Made by a program: the position numbers and the translations under genes
Source: Lachnospiraceae bacterium
GTDB taxonomy: Bacteria; Bacillota; Clostridia; Lachnospirales; Lachnospiraceae
DNA length: 57,321 nucleotides
Direction of reading: 5' to 3'
NCBI GenBank assembly: GCA_024699645.1
Contig: JAILPE010000059.1
Span: forward strand, 1 to 57,321
In this document: in pieces, positions 9,698-18,764 of the stretch
Layout: each line of letters opens with the position of its first letter
Position numbering within the stretch: position 1 is the first letter of the stretch
Notes under the pieces: generated by a model
What the model saw: the letters and a program-made list of their open reading frames with translations, nothing else
Told to the model about the DNA's origin: nothing
The model's database searches: none

Positions 9698-10485
9698 ATC
9701 TGACCGTAAAAAATGCAAGTTTTTCTTATGACAAGAAAGAAGAACCGATCCTCAAAAATATATCGTTTGAGCTTTTCGGTGGTGAAAAAATGGCGATCAT
9801 GGGGCAAAACGGCGCAGGAAAAACAACTCTTCTGAGATGTCTGTGCGGTTTCCTCAAATGGGACAGCGGTTCTGCGATGATAGGTGATATGGACCTTCGA
9901 AAAGAAAAAAGTGAGAATCTTTTTAAGGTAATATCATATGTTCCGCAAAATAAAGTGTCGCCACCCGATCTGAGTGTTTATGACATGATCGTTATGGGCA
10001 GATCAGGAAATATTTCGATCTTTTCGCTACCCGGCGCCAAAGATAAAGAAGCAGCCGAAAATGTTATAGAAAGATTCTCGCTCGGACATATAGCAAACAA
10101 AAGCTGTTCGGAACTGAGCGGCGGACAGTACCAGATGGTATTGATCGCCCGTGCTATCGTTAATTACCCGAAAGTATTGATCCTTGACGAGCCCGAATCA
10201 AATCTTGACTATCAAAACCAGCTTCTGGTGCTTGAAACGATCGACAGCTTATCAAAAGAGGGGATTTCCTGCATTTTTAACACTCATTTCCCGGGAAATG
10301 CCGTTAGATGGGCGGACAAAGCTCTTATGATCGCGATGGACGGGTCATATATATTTGATGACATAAAAAAAGTCATTACAGAAGACAACATAAGAAGATT
10401 TTACGGTATAGACGCCTGTATCGGATCGATCAAAGGTGAATATGGGGAATATATGGATATAATCCCCATAAAAAGAAATCAATAA
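9694..10485 (+). CDS. ABC transporter ATP-binding protein (FepC/BtuD-like)
   Basis: Walker A GQNGAGKTT, LSGGQ signature, Walker B VLILDEPES; 4-nt overlap with the permease gene. Confidence 0.94.
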   Translation: MNLTVKNASFSYDKKEEPILKNISFELFGGEKMAIMGQNGAGKTTLLRCLCGFLKWDSGSAMIGDMDLRKEKSENLFKVISYVPQNKVSPPDLSVYDMIVMGRSGNISIFSLPGAKDKEAAENVIERFSLGHIANKSCSELSGGQYQMVLIARAIVNYPKVLILDEPESNLDYQNQLLVLETIDSLSKEGISCIFNTHFPGNAVRWADKALMIAMDGSYIFDDIKKVITEDNIRRFYGIDACIGSIKGEYGEYMDIIPIKRNQ

Positions 10486-10547
10486 CGAAATAAAGAGATT
10501 GTTTTTAACTATTTCTTTAAATATATATAATACAGGAGTACAGAAAC

Positions 10548-11666
10548 ATGAAAAGAGTAATTACTTTATTACTTATCTGCGCATTGATCGTATCGTCACT
10601 TTGCGCATGCAGCAATAACAGCGGTGAAAGCTCGGATGATTCGGGCTACAGAACCGTTACGGACCATCTCGGGATTGAAGTTAAGGTCCCACAAAAAGTA
10701 AACAGGATCGCAGTAACAAACATTTTCCCCGTTCCTTCGGTGCTTTGCGTATTCTTCGGATCGGCTCAAAAAATAGTGGAAATGGCGCCTGCAAGTATGA
10801 CAGCTGCTCAGAATTCACTTCTCGGAAAGCTTTATCCCGATCTTTTGAATGTTGATACATCGGCAGTTGACGGAGACGATGTAAATATCGAAGAGCTTCT
10901 CAAGCAGAACCCCGATCTTGTTATCTACAGTGCTTCAACACCCGCACTCGGTGAGAAATTACGTAATGCGGGAATTGCTGCCGTAGCGCTTTCGGTCAAC
11001 AAATGGAATTACGATTGCATCGAAACACTCAATCATTGGCTCGAAGTATTAAAAGCTATATTCCCCGATGAAGCAAACGACAGATGCGAGCTTGTTAAGA
11101 AATACAGCGATGAAGCAATGAAGCTTATCAACGAGAGAGTAAGCACGCTTTCCGAAGAGGAAAAAGCGCGTGTATTTGTTCTTTTCCAATACAGTGATTC
11201 GTCAATCGTATCATCCGGCAAAAACTTCTTCGGCCAGTGGTGGGCACAGGCAGCAGGAGCCATAAACGTTGCGGAAGAGCTTGAAAAAGACAACTCTGTG
11301 CCTGTTACGCTTGAACAGATATACAAATGGAACCCCGATACTATCCTTATGACCAATTTCAACAAATTTTTCCCGGACGACCTTTACAACAACACTGTCG
11401 GAAATTATGATTGGTCTCAGATAGATGCGATCAAGAACAAGAGAGTATTCAAGATGCCTTTGGGAATGTATCGTTCATATACTCCGGGTATCGATACACC
11501 CGTTACACTTAAATGGATGGCAAAAACAATTTATCCTTCGTTGTTCGAAGATATTGACATTATCAAAGAAACAGTTGATTATTATAAAGACATATTTAAT
11601 GTCACATTAACTGACGAAGAAGCACGTTCGATCTTTGAACCCAAATCATCAGCAGGTGTTATCTGA
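10548..11666 (+). CDS. ABC transporter substrate-binding lipoprotein (periplasmic-binding type III fold)
   Basis: Lipobox SLCACSNN; TVTDHLGIEVKVPQKVNRIAV and NPDLVIYSA; adjacent permease and ATPase. Confidence 0.9.
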   Translation: MKRVITLLLICALIVSSLCACSNNSGESSDDSGYRTVTDHLGIEVKVPQKVNRIAVTNIFPVPSVLCVFFGSAQKIVEMAPASMTAAQNSLLGKLYPDLLNVDTSAVDGDDVNIEELLKQNPDLVIYSASTPALGEKLRNAGIAAVALSVNKWNYDCIETLNHWLEVLKAIFPDEANDRCELVKKYSDEAMKLINERVSTLSEEEKARVFVLFQYSDSSIVSSGKNFFGQWWAQAAGAINVAEELEKDNSVPVTLEQIYKWNPDTILMTNFNKFFPDDLYNNTVGNYDWSQIDAIKNKRVFKMPLGMYRSYTPGIDTPVTLKWMAKTIYPSLFEDIDIIKETVDYYKDIFNVTLTDEEARSIFEPKSSAGVI

Positions 11667-11686
11667 TCTGATGCAGAGAGGTTTTT

Positions 11687-11725
11687 GAAGCCCGCGCTTT
11701 TTTAAGCAGTGGGCTTCATTTGTTT
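11687..11725 (+). terminator. Imperfect terminator hairpin after the substrate-binding protein gene
   Basis: GAAGCCC ... GGGCTTC followed by ATTTGTTT. Confidence 0.5.
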
Positions 11726-11807
11726 ATCGGGAAATAAAAGAACAAATTGTTTTATATATCATGACGCATATATTATAAGTTTTTACGTGATCGGAAAGGA
11801 GAATCAT

Positions 11808-13061
11808 ATGAGTTTAAATGACACATCTTCGGCACAAAGGATCAAAATTTCGTTTCTTGGTTGTACCAACGCAGGCAAATCCAGTCTTGTAAACGCTGTG
11901 ACCAATCAGGAAGTCGCTCTTGTTTCGGATGTGAAAGGAACAACGACGGACCCTATCGGAAAATCGATGGAGATCCTTCCTCTCGGACCTGTTGTTATTT
12001 ATGACACTCCCGGTTTTGACGATACGGGTGAACTTGGCGAGAAAAGGATCGCCCGGACAAGAAGAACGATGACGAATACGGATATAGGCGTTATTGTTAT
12101 CGATTCCCAGGAAGGAATCACTCTTGCCGATGAAGAGCTTATCAGATCACTCATAAGCAGCAAAACTCCTTTTATAGTTGCTTTTAACAAAGAAGATCTT
12201 TGCAACGGCGACGACAGGATCGCGCTCGGTAACAAGCTTGATGAGATCGCAACGCTTATGGACACAAAGAAGATACCCCGGGTATTCGTGAGCGCTACGA
12301 GTGCGAGAGGCATATCCGAACTCAGGATCGCCATGGCAGAGCTTCTTCCGGACGTAAAAAAGGATACGAAGATCGTTTCGGATCTTTTGAATAAAGGTGA
12401 TGTTGCGGTTCTTGTCTGTCCTATCGACGAATCCGCTCCGAAAGACAGGTTGATCCTGCCTCAGATGCAGACGATAAGAGAGCTTGTGGAATACGGGGTC
12501 AGTACCGTTGTAACTACAGACGATAATCTTAAAGATACTCTCGACAGCCTTAAATCGGCTCCTTCGATCGTCATAACCGATTCCCAGGCGCTTATGAAGA
12601 TCAAAGACATCGTGCCCGACGAAGTACCTCTTACCACGTTTTCGATACTTATGGCAAGATACAAGGGTTTCTTAAACGAAGCGGCTGTTGGTATAAGCGC
12701 TGCAAGAGATCTGCATAACGGTGCCAAGATACTTGTATGTGAGGGCTGTACGCATCACAGACAATGCAATGATATTGGAACTGTAAAATTACCAAAAGCC
12801 GTCAAAAAATATACGGGAAAAGATTTTAATTTTGAATATACAAGCGGCCAAAGCTTTCCCGAAGACCTTTCTTCGTACAGCATGCTTATTCACTGCGGTG
12901 CTTGTATGGTTAACGACAAGGAAGTTGCATACAGGCTCGGTAAAGCCAAAGAATATAATATCCCGTTCACAAACTACGGAATAACTCTTGCTATGGCATC
13001 GGGAACGCTCGAAAGAACGCTCAGAGTATTTCCCGCTCTTCATGATCAAATATTCGGATGA
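11808..13061 (+). CDS. hydF: [FeFe]-hydrogenase maturation GTPase HydF
   Basis: GTPase motifs GCTNAGKSSLVNAV, DTPGFDD, NKED; C-terminal CTHH ... HCGAC cluster-ligand motif; start set at MSLND after AAAGGAG. Confidence 0.93.
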   Translation: MSLNDTSSAQRIKISFLGCTNAGKSSLVNAVTNQEVALVSDVKGTTTDPIGKSMEILPLGPVVIYDTPGFDDTGELGEKRIARTRRTMTNTDIGVIVIDSQEGITLADEELIRSLISSKTPFIVAFNKEDLCNGDDRIALGNKLDEIATLMDTKKIPRVFVSATSARGISELRIAMAELLPDVKKDTKIVSDLLNKGDVAVLVCPIDESAPKDRLILPQMQTIRELVEYGVSTVVTTDDNLKDTLDSLKSAPSIVITDSQALMKIKDIVPDEVPLTTFSILMARYKGFLNEAAVGISAARDLHNGAKILVCEGCTHHRQCNDIGTVKLPKAVKKYTGKDFNFEYTSGQSFPEDLSSYSMLIHCGACMVNDKEVAYRLGKAKEYNIPFTNYGITLAMASGTLERTLRVFPALHDQIFG

Positions 13062-13078
13062 TATTTTGGAGGTGATTT

Positions 13079-13744
13079 ATGGTAGAGTCCAAAGGATGGG
13101 ACTGGAACAGTGTCCCCGAAAACGAGAAAAACGTTTGGATTGAGCCTGCAATAGAAAGCTATTATTTCCTTGACAGATGGAAGAAAAAAGGATTTCGTGA
13201 ATTTCTCGACCTTGGATGCGGAATGGGAAGACACAGTATTCAGTTCGCAAGAGCAGGATTTAAAGTAAGCAGCTTTGATATTAAAAAAGAAGCCGTTACA
13301 GCCACTTCGGATTGGGCTGAAAAAGAGGGTCTGTCTGTTGCGGGGAAAGTCGGAGATATGTTAAACCTACCTTATCCCGACGGACTGTTTGATTGTATTT
13401 TTTGCAGAAATGTTATTAATCATTCCGATACGCAGGGGGTTAAACGGTCGATCGCAGAGATACACAGAGTACTTAAGAACTGCGGCGAGTGTTATATATC
13501 GCTTACCTCAAAAGCCACTGACGGCTTTATGAACACCGATTGGCCGCTTATAGATCCAAATACCAAAATTTGTATGAGAGAAGGTCCCGAATACGGAGTA
13601 CCTCATTATTTTGCGGATTATGACGATATTTTTGAACTGACAAAAGACTTTAATGTCGAATCGATATATCATGTCGAGAATTTTTACGAACAGTTTGGAA
13701 AAGGACATTCATCGTTTCATTATCATGTGTTGATATCCAAATAA
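13079..13744 (+). CDS. Class I SAM-dependent methyltransferase
   Basis: FLDLGCGMGRHSIQFARAGFKVSSFDI motif I/II. Confidence 0.85.
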   Translation: MVESKGWDWNSVPENEKNVWIEPAIESYYFLDRWKKKGFREFLDLGCGMGRHSIQFARAGFKVSSFDIKKEAVTATSDWAEKEGLSVAGKVGDMLNLPYPDGLFDCIFCRNVINHSDTQGVKRSIAEIHRVLKNCGECYISLTSKATDGFMNTDWPLIDPNTKICMREGPEYGVPHYFADYDDIFELTKDFNVESIYHVENFYEQFGKGHSSFHYHVLISK

Positions 13745-13752
13745 AAAAATGC

Positions 13753-13781
13753 TTGATTACTCATGAAACGCGTGATATAAT
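13753..13781 (+). promoter_or_regulatory. Putative sigma-A promoter for rplS
   Basis: TTGATT-N17-TATAAT. Confidence 0.65.
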
Positions 13782-13801
13782 AACCGAGCATGTAAAAAAG
13801 G

Positions 13802-13842
13802 GTGTTCCGCTGTACAGTTCCTTATGGAAGTAGAATGAACAC
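13802..13842 (+). promoter_or_regulatory. Ribosomal protein L19 leader-like RNA
   Basis: GTGTTC-CGCTG...GTAGAAT-GAACAC closed by a 6-bp stem, directly upstream of rplS; resembles the Firmicute L19 leader from memory. Confidence 0.5.
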
Positions 13843-13865
13843 TGACATTAATCAGGAGGTTCATA

Positions 13866-14213
13866 ATGAACGACATTATCAAAAACATCGAAGCTGCTCA
13901 GTTAAAGAGCAACATCACCGAATTCAGTGTAGGTGATACAGTTAAGGTTTCATCACTCGTTAAAGAAGGAAACCGCGAAAGACAGCAGGTATTTGAAGGC
14001 GTAGTTACCAAGAGACAGAACGGCGGCGCAAGAGAGACATTCACAGTCAGAAAAATCTCAAACGGTGTCGGTGTAGAAAAGACATGGCCTCTTCATTCTC
14101 CTATCGTTGCAAGCATTGAAGTTGTAAGACATGGTAAGGTTAGACGTGCCAAGCTGTTCTATCTTCGTCAGAGAACAGGTAAGGCTGCAAAGGTTAAGGA
14201 AGTTATCCGCTGA
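13866..14213 (+). CDS. rplS: 50S ribosomal protein L19
   Basis: [60 protein letters not shown]. Confidence 0.98.
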   Translation: MNDIIKNIEAAQLKSNITEFSVGDTVKVSSLVKEGNRERQQVFEGVVTKRQNGGARETFTVRKISNGVGVEKTWPLHSPIVASIEVVRHGKVRRAKLFYLRQRTGKAAKVKEVIR

Positions 14214-14263
14214 TATTAAGTGTGATGATCAGAGGTTATTCGCTTATATTATGAGTGACATTC

Positions 14264-14293
14264 AAGGGAACGGCTTTGGTCGTTCCTTTTTTT
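14264..14293 (+). terminator. Rho-independent terminator of rplS
   Basis: AAGGGAACG-GCTTTGGT-CGTTCCTTTTTTT. Confidence 0.85.
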
Positions 14294-14330
14294 GTTGTTA
14301 TTTTTGCCTTTAGGATATAAAATGAATATG

Positions 14331-14414
14331 TCTTTGAATTTGGGTTTATCGATAATTTATATGATAAAAATATTCAAAGATATAGATTACCCCCAATATG
14401 AATTACACAGGGGG
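14331..14414 (+). promoter_or_regulatory. Structured 5' leader upstream of lepB
   Basis: Outer 9-bp stem TCTTTGAAT/ATTCAAAGA (14331-14339/14372-14380), inner TTTATC/GATAAA, then CCCCC/GGGGG (14390-14394/14410-14414). Confidence 0.4.
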
Positions 14415-14436
14415 CAAAACTTGTTTCAGAGGTTTT

Positions 14437-15042
14437 ATGGATACTGATTTTGAATTTGATTTTGATAAACAGGAAAAGAAAAGTAAAAGATTTAAACTAA
14501 TCATAAAAGTAATGCTCTGGATAGGCGTTGCTTGCATTGCAATCTTATTGGGCTGGTTATTCACAGCTGTTGCTCTCGAAAAAACAAATATGGTCGGAAG
14601 CGGTATGGAACCTACTCTTTCCGATGATGATATAATCATTGTAAACAGAATGGCTTATCTGTTCTCGGATCCGGAAAGATATGATGTGATCGTTTTTAAT
14701 AAAACCGGAAAAGAGCACAGTTATTATGCATGTCGTAGAGTATACGGACTTCCGGGTGAAACTGTGCAGATAAAAGACGGTAAGGTTTTCATAAACGGTA
14801 ATGTTATAGAAGAAGTCATAAATGCCGAAGAAATGATCACCTCGGGCTTGTTTGAAGAAGAAGTAACCCTTGATGAAGATGAATATTTTGTTCTCGGTGA
14901 CAACAGAAATGATTGTGAAGACAGCAGATATTTCAATTTCGGTAATGTGACCGGAAATGAGATAATCGGCGAAGCATTTGTCAGGCTATCACCATTCTCG
15001 ATAATCAGTAAATTAAATCTTATCAAAACAGAGGAAGAATAG
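14437..15042 (+). CDS. lepB: Signal peptidase I
   Basis: VGSGMEPTLSDDD (catalytic Ser), ACRRVYGLPGETVQI (catalytic Lys region), VLGDNRNDCEDSR; ORF opens at 14398, start at 14437 preferred (AGAGG upstream). Confidence 0.93.
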   Translation: MDTDFEFDFDKQEKKSKRFKLIIKVMLWIGVACIAILLGWLFTAVALEKTNMVGSGMEPTLSDDDIIIVNRMAYLFSDPERYDVIVFNKTGKEHSYYACRRVYGLPGETVQIKDGKVFINGNVIEEVINAEEMITSGLFEEEVTLDEDEYFVLGDNRNDCEDSRYFNFGNVTGNEIIGEAFVRLSPFSIISKLNLIKTEEE

Positions 15043-15056
15043 AGGTTGTGCTTTAT

Positions 15057-15914
15057 ATGGATGAAAATAAAACCAACATAAACTGGTATCCCGGGCATAT
15101 GAACAAGGCCAAGAAACAGATGGAGAACGATCTGAAGGTGATCGATGCCGTTGTTGAGATACTTGATGCCAGGATCCCTTTATCAAGTAAAAATCCGGAT
15201 ATAGACACTATGGCAAAAAACAAATATCGCGTGATCATTCTTAACAAATGCGATCTTGCGGATCCGGAAAGAACAGCTTTTTATAAAAAGTACTATGAAG
15301 ATAAAGGCTTTTTTGTAAACACATGCAATTCAAGAAGTTCGGCAGGTGTAAGAGGCAGTCTTGAAATTATAACAAGATCATGTGAAGAAAAGATAAAAAA
15401 AGACAGAGCCCGTGGGATAATCGGACGCCCGATCAGAGCAATGGTCGTCGGAATACCTAACTGTGGCAAATCGACATTTATCAATTCAATTGCGGGTAAA
15501 GCATGTACCAAAACAGGAAACAAACCCGGAGTCACAAAAGGGCAGCAATGGATAAGGCTCAATAAACAAGTGGAGCTTCTCGATACTCCCGGTATTTTGT
15601 GGCCCAAATTCGAAGATCAGTCTGTTGGCATGAAGATCGCATTTATTGGCTCGATAAACGATGACATATTATATCCCGAAGAACTTGCTTATTATCTTAT
15701 CGGTGTATTAAAGGAACGGTATCCGGAATCTTTAAAAACACGATATTTTGAAGATTGTGACGAGATTCCGGAGGATAATAACGAGATCATAAATATGATC
15801 GCCGTATCAAGAGGTGCTTTAGCCGCCGGTGGTCGTCCCGATACAGTTAAGGCTTCGAAGCTGATCATCGATGATTTCAGGAGTTCAAGAATCGGCAAGA
15901 TAACTTTGGAATGA
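15057..15914 (+). CDS. rbgA: Ribosome biogenesis GTPase RbgA/YlqF
   Basis: INWYPGHMNKAKKQM; circularly permuted motifs NKCDL, GIPNCGKSTFIN, DTPG. Confidence 0.95.
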   Translation: MDENKTNINWYPGHMNKAKKQMENDLKVIDAVVEILDARIPLSSKNPDIDTMAKNKYRVIILNKCDLADPERTAFYKKYYEDKGFFVNTCNSRSSAGVRGSLEIITRSCEEKIKKDRARGIIGRPIRAMVVGIPNCGKSTFINSIAGKACTKTGNKPGVTKGQQWIRLNKQVELLDTPGILWPKFEDQSVGMKIAFIGSINDDILYPEELAYYLIGVLKERYPESLKTRYFEDCDEIPEDNNEIINMIAVSRGALAAGGRPDTVKASKLIIDDFRSSRIGKITLE

Positions 15915-15935
15915 CAACATATAAAAGGAGTAGCC

Positions 15936-16694
15936 TTGGAAAGCAAAATAGAAAAAATCAAAGTACTGTTTGTTAATTGCCCTGAGGAAGAACTGGGCGA
16001 GTTGATAGTAGAATATGCCGCAGACGAAAGAGACGGTGTTAAAAAGATAGTTGCCGCTGCGAAAAACAGGGTTGAAAAGCTCAAAAACGAACGGGCCAGA
16101 CTTGAAACTATGAAGTATTTTGAAAATAAATATGGGGAATGTGAGCTTATATGCGGTGTAGACGAAGCCGGCAGAGGACCTCTCGCGGGACCTGTTTGTG
16201 CCGGTGCTGTGATCTTAAGAAAAGATATTGAAATACTTTATCTGAATGATTCAAAAAAACTTACGGCCAAAAAAAGAGACGAGTTGTTTGATAAGATAAA
16301 AGAATTGTCTGTCGCATGTTCAGTCGGAATGTCGGATAATAAAAGAATAGATGAGATAAATATCCTTAATGCCACTTACGAAGCTATGAGAAAGGCAATC
16401 TCGGGCCTCAGTAAAAAGCCGGATATTCTTCTTAACGATTTTGTCAGAATACCCGATATAACGATCAGGCAAATACCTATCACGGGCGGTGATGCGAAAA
16501 GTGTATCAATTGCCGCTGCAAGTATAATGGCAAAAGTGACCAGGGACAGATTAATGGACGAATACGACACCGTTTACCCGGGATACGGATTCGCCAAAAA
16601 CAAAGGATACGGAACAAAAGAACATATTGACGCCATCAAAGAGAAAGGTCTTACACCGATTCACAGAATGAGCTTTGTCGGAGGGATCATATGA
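15936..16694 (+). CDS. rnhB: Ribonuclease HII
   Basis: CGVDEAGRGPLAGPVCAGAVIL, DSKKL. Confidence 0.95.
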   Translation: MESKIEKIKVLFVNCPEEELGELIVEYAADERDGVKKIVAAAKNRVEKLKNERARLETMKYFENKYGECELICGVDEAGRGPLAGPVCAGAVILRKDIEILYLNDSKKLTAKKRDELFDKIKELSVACSVGMSDNKRIDEINILNATYEAMRKAISGLSKKPDILLNDFVRIPDITIRQIPITGGDAKSVSIAAASIMAKVTRDRLMDEYDTVYPGYGFAKNKGYGTKEHIDAIKEKGLTPIHRMSFVGGII

Positions 16695-16966
16695 TCGATA
16701 AAAAGAATAAAACTGCTGTCGCGCTTGGATTTGAAAAGGGTGATGAGGCCCCGAAAATTCTTGCTACCGGAAAAGGACATCTTGCGGAAAAGATCATCGA
16801 ACAAGCCCGTGAATATAATGTCCCGATACATTACGACGCTTATTTGGCAAAAACACTTTCAAAACTCGACTTTGACGAATATATCCCGCCCGAATTATAC
16901 GAAGCGGTAATTCAGGTTCTCATGTATGTTGATAAAGTAGATGCCGTAAGAGAAAAACTAAGATAA
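16691..16966 (+). CDS. FlhB C-terminal-domain-like protein (YlqH family)
   Basis: TAVALGFEKGDEAPKILATGKGHLAEKIIEQAREYNVPIHYDAYLAKTL; no flagellar genes nearby. Confidence 0.85.
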   Translation: MIDKKNKTAVALGFEKGDEAPKILATGKGHLAEKIIEQAREYNVPIHYDAYLAKTLSKLDFDEYIPPELYEAVIQVLMYVDKVDAVREKLR

Positions 16967-16980
16967 ATCCGGAGGAATGA

Positions 16981-17331
16981 TTGAACAACAGAGCAATTGG
17001 AACGGTTTACGAGATCAAAGCCGCAGAAGAACTGATAAAACTCGGATATACAATAATCGAAAAAAACTTTTATTGTAAAGGCGGAGAGATTGATATAATA
17101 GCAAAGGACGGAGAATACCTTTGCTTTATCGAAGTTAAATACCGTACCGACAACAGTGACGGAGATCCTCTTGAGGCCGTTGATACGAGAAAGATTAAAA
17201 GGATTTGTAAAAGTGCTGTTTTTTATATGACAAGATACGGTTATCCTGACGATACACCGGTCAGATTTGATGTTGTTTCGATCCTCGGTGAAGAAATAAT
17301 GGTTATAAAAAATGCGTTTGATTATATATGA
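16981..17331 (+). CDS. YraN/UPF0102 family endonuclease-like protein
   Basis: TTG start after GGAGG; GGEIDIIAKDGEYLCFIEVKYR. Confidence 0.9.
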   Translation: MNNRAIGTVYEIKAAEELIKLGYTIIEKNFYCKGGEIDIIAKDGEYLCFIEVKYRTDNSDGDPLEAVDTRKIKRICKSAVFYMTRYGYPDDTPVRFDVVSILGEEIMVIKNAFDYI

Positions 17332-17366
17332 AACACATTGGTAAGAGTTAGAAGGAAGTATTGATT

Positions 17367-18764
17367 ATGAAAAATAAAGGACATCTTATCGTTGCAGTTG
17401 ATAAAGGTTCCATTGCCGAAGAACTCGGTATAGAACCGGGATCTAAGCTGATTGCCGTCAACGATACGATAATTGAAGATGTTTTTGATTACAGATATCT
17501 TTCACAGGATGAAAATATAGTACTGACGGTTATTGATACCAACGGCGAAGAATGGGATTATGACATTGAAAAAGATTACGGAGAAGAAGTTGGGCTTGTT
17601 TTTGAAGGCGGTTTGATGTCCGATTACCATCATTGCTGTAATAAGTGTGTTTTTTGTTTCATCGACCAGCTTCCGCCCGGAATGAGAAAAACTCTGTATT
17701 TCAAGGATGATGACGCGAGACTTTCGTTTCTTCAGGGCAATTACATCACTTTGACAAATATGTCTGATAAGGATATTGAGAGAATATGCTTCTACAAGCT
17801 GTCACCCATCAACATATCAATACACACCCTGAATAAAGAGCTTCGTGTAAAGATGTTGAATAACAAAAAAGCCGGCGAAGCATTAAGACATATCAGAACA
17901 CTTGTCGATGCCGGGATAGAAATAAACGGACAGATCGTTCTTTGCAAGGGATATAATGACGGTGCGGAGCTTGATTATACACTTGAACATCTTGAGGATT
18001 ACATGCCCGGTTTAAAAAGTCTGTCGATCGTGCCTATCGGCATTACAAAATACAGAGAAGGACTTGCACCGATCGAACCGTTTACCGGCGAAGAATGCGG
18101 ACAAATAATAACCCAGATAGACAAATACAGAAAGTATTACCGTGAAAAGTACGGTACCGCTTTGGTATATGCGTCGGACGAATTTTATCTGAATTCGGGA
18201 ACGCCCATACCGCCCGCCGAAGAATACGAAGGATTCCCTCAGATAGAAAACGGCGTCGGTATGACACGATCACTTATAGACGAATTTAATGAGGCTTTTG
18301 AAGAGTTTAATAAAAACCCGGATTCAGCCAATCGACTTATGAAATGTAAATTTACGTTTGTTACAGGTAAGGCGATTGAAAATACACTCAGAAACCTTGT
18401 CAGTCAGATCACGGAGAAATATCCTTTCTGTCAGACCGAAGTTGTCGGTATAAGAAATGACTTTTTCGGCGAAAAGATAACAGTAGCGGGACTTGTTACC
18501 GCTCAGGACATAATCAAACAGCTTAAAGACAGAGATAATGGAGATTTTCTTGTTCTTCCGACATGCATGTTGAGAGCCGGAGAGGATGTATTTCTTGATG
18601 ATCTTAAGATAAGCGATATTGAAACAACTTTACAAAAAAATGTACGTATAGTAAAATCTAACGGTGTTTCGTTAATAAATGTATTGTGCACTGATTATGT
18701 GCCGATTCACGAGAGAGAGGTACCTTATGAGCAAGCCGATAGTGGCGATAGTCGGCAGGCCTAA
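17367..18764 (+). CDS. DUF512 domain protein with N-terminal PDZ-like segment and radical-SAM-like core
   Basis: CCNKCVFCFIDQLPPGMRKTLYFKDDDARLSFLQGNYITLTNMS. Confidence 0.88.
   Translation: MKNKGHLIVAVDKGSIAEELGIEPGSKLIAVNDTIIEDVFDYRYLSQDENIVLTVIDTNGEEWDYDIEKDYGEEVGLVFEGGLMSDYHHCCNKCVFCFIDQLPPGMRKTLYFKDDDARLSFLQGNYITLTNMSDKDIERICFYKLSPINISIHTLNKELRVKMLNNKKAGEALRHIRTLVDAGIEINGQIVLCKGYNDGAELDYTLEHLEDYMPGLKSLSIVPIGITKYREGLAPIEPFTGEECGQIITQIDKYRKYYREKYGTALVYASDEFYLNSGTPIPPAEEYEGFPQIENGVGMTRSLIDEFNEAFEEFNKNPDSANRLMKCKFTFVTGKAIENTLRNLVSQITEKYPFCQTEVVGIRNDFFGEKITVAGLVTAQDIIKQLKDRDNGDFLVLPTCMLRAGEDVFLDDLKISDIETTLQKNVRIVKSNGVSLINVLCTDYVPIHEREVPYEQADSGDSRQA

Noticed and set aside
16691-16966. Flagellar or type III secretion component
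   Set aside because: Only the short FlhB C-terminal-like domain is present, in the usual rnhB-ylqH-yraN context, with no flagellar genes nearby.
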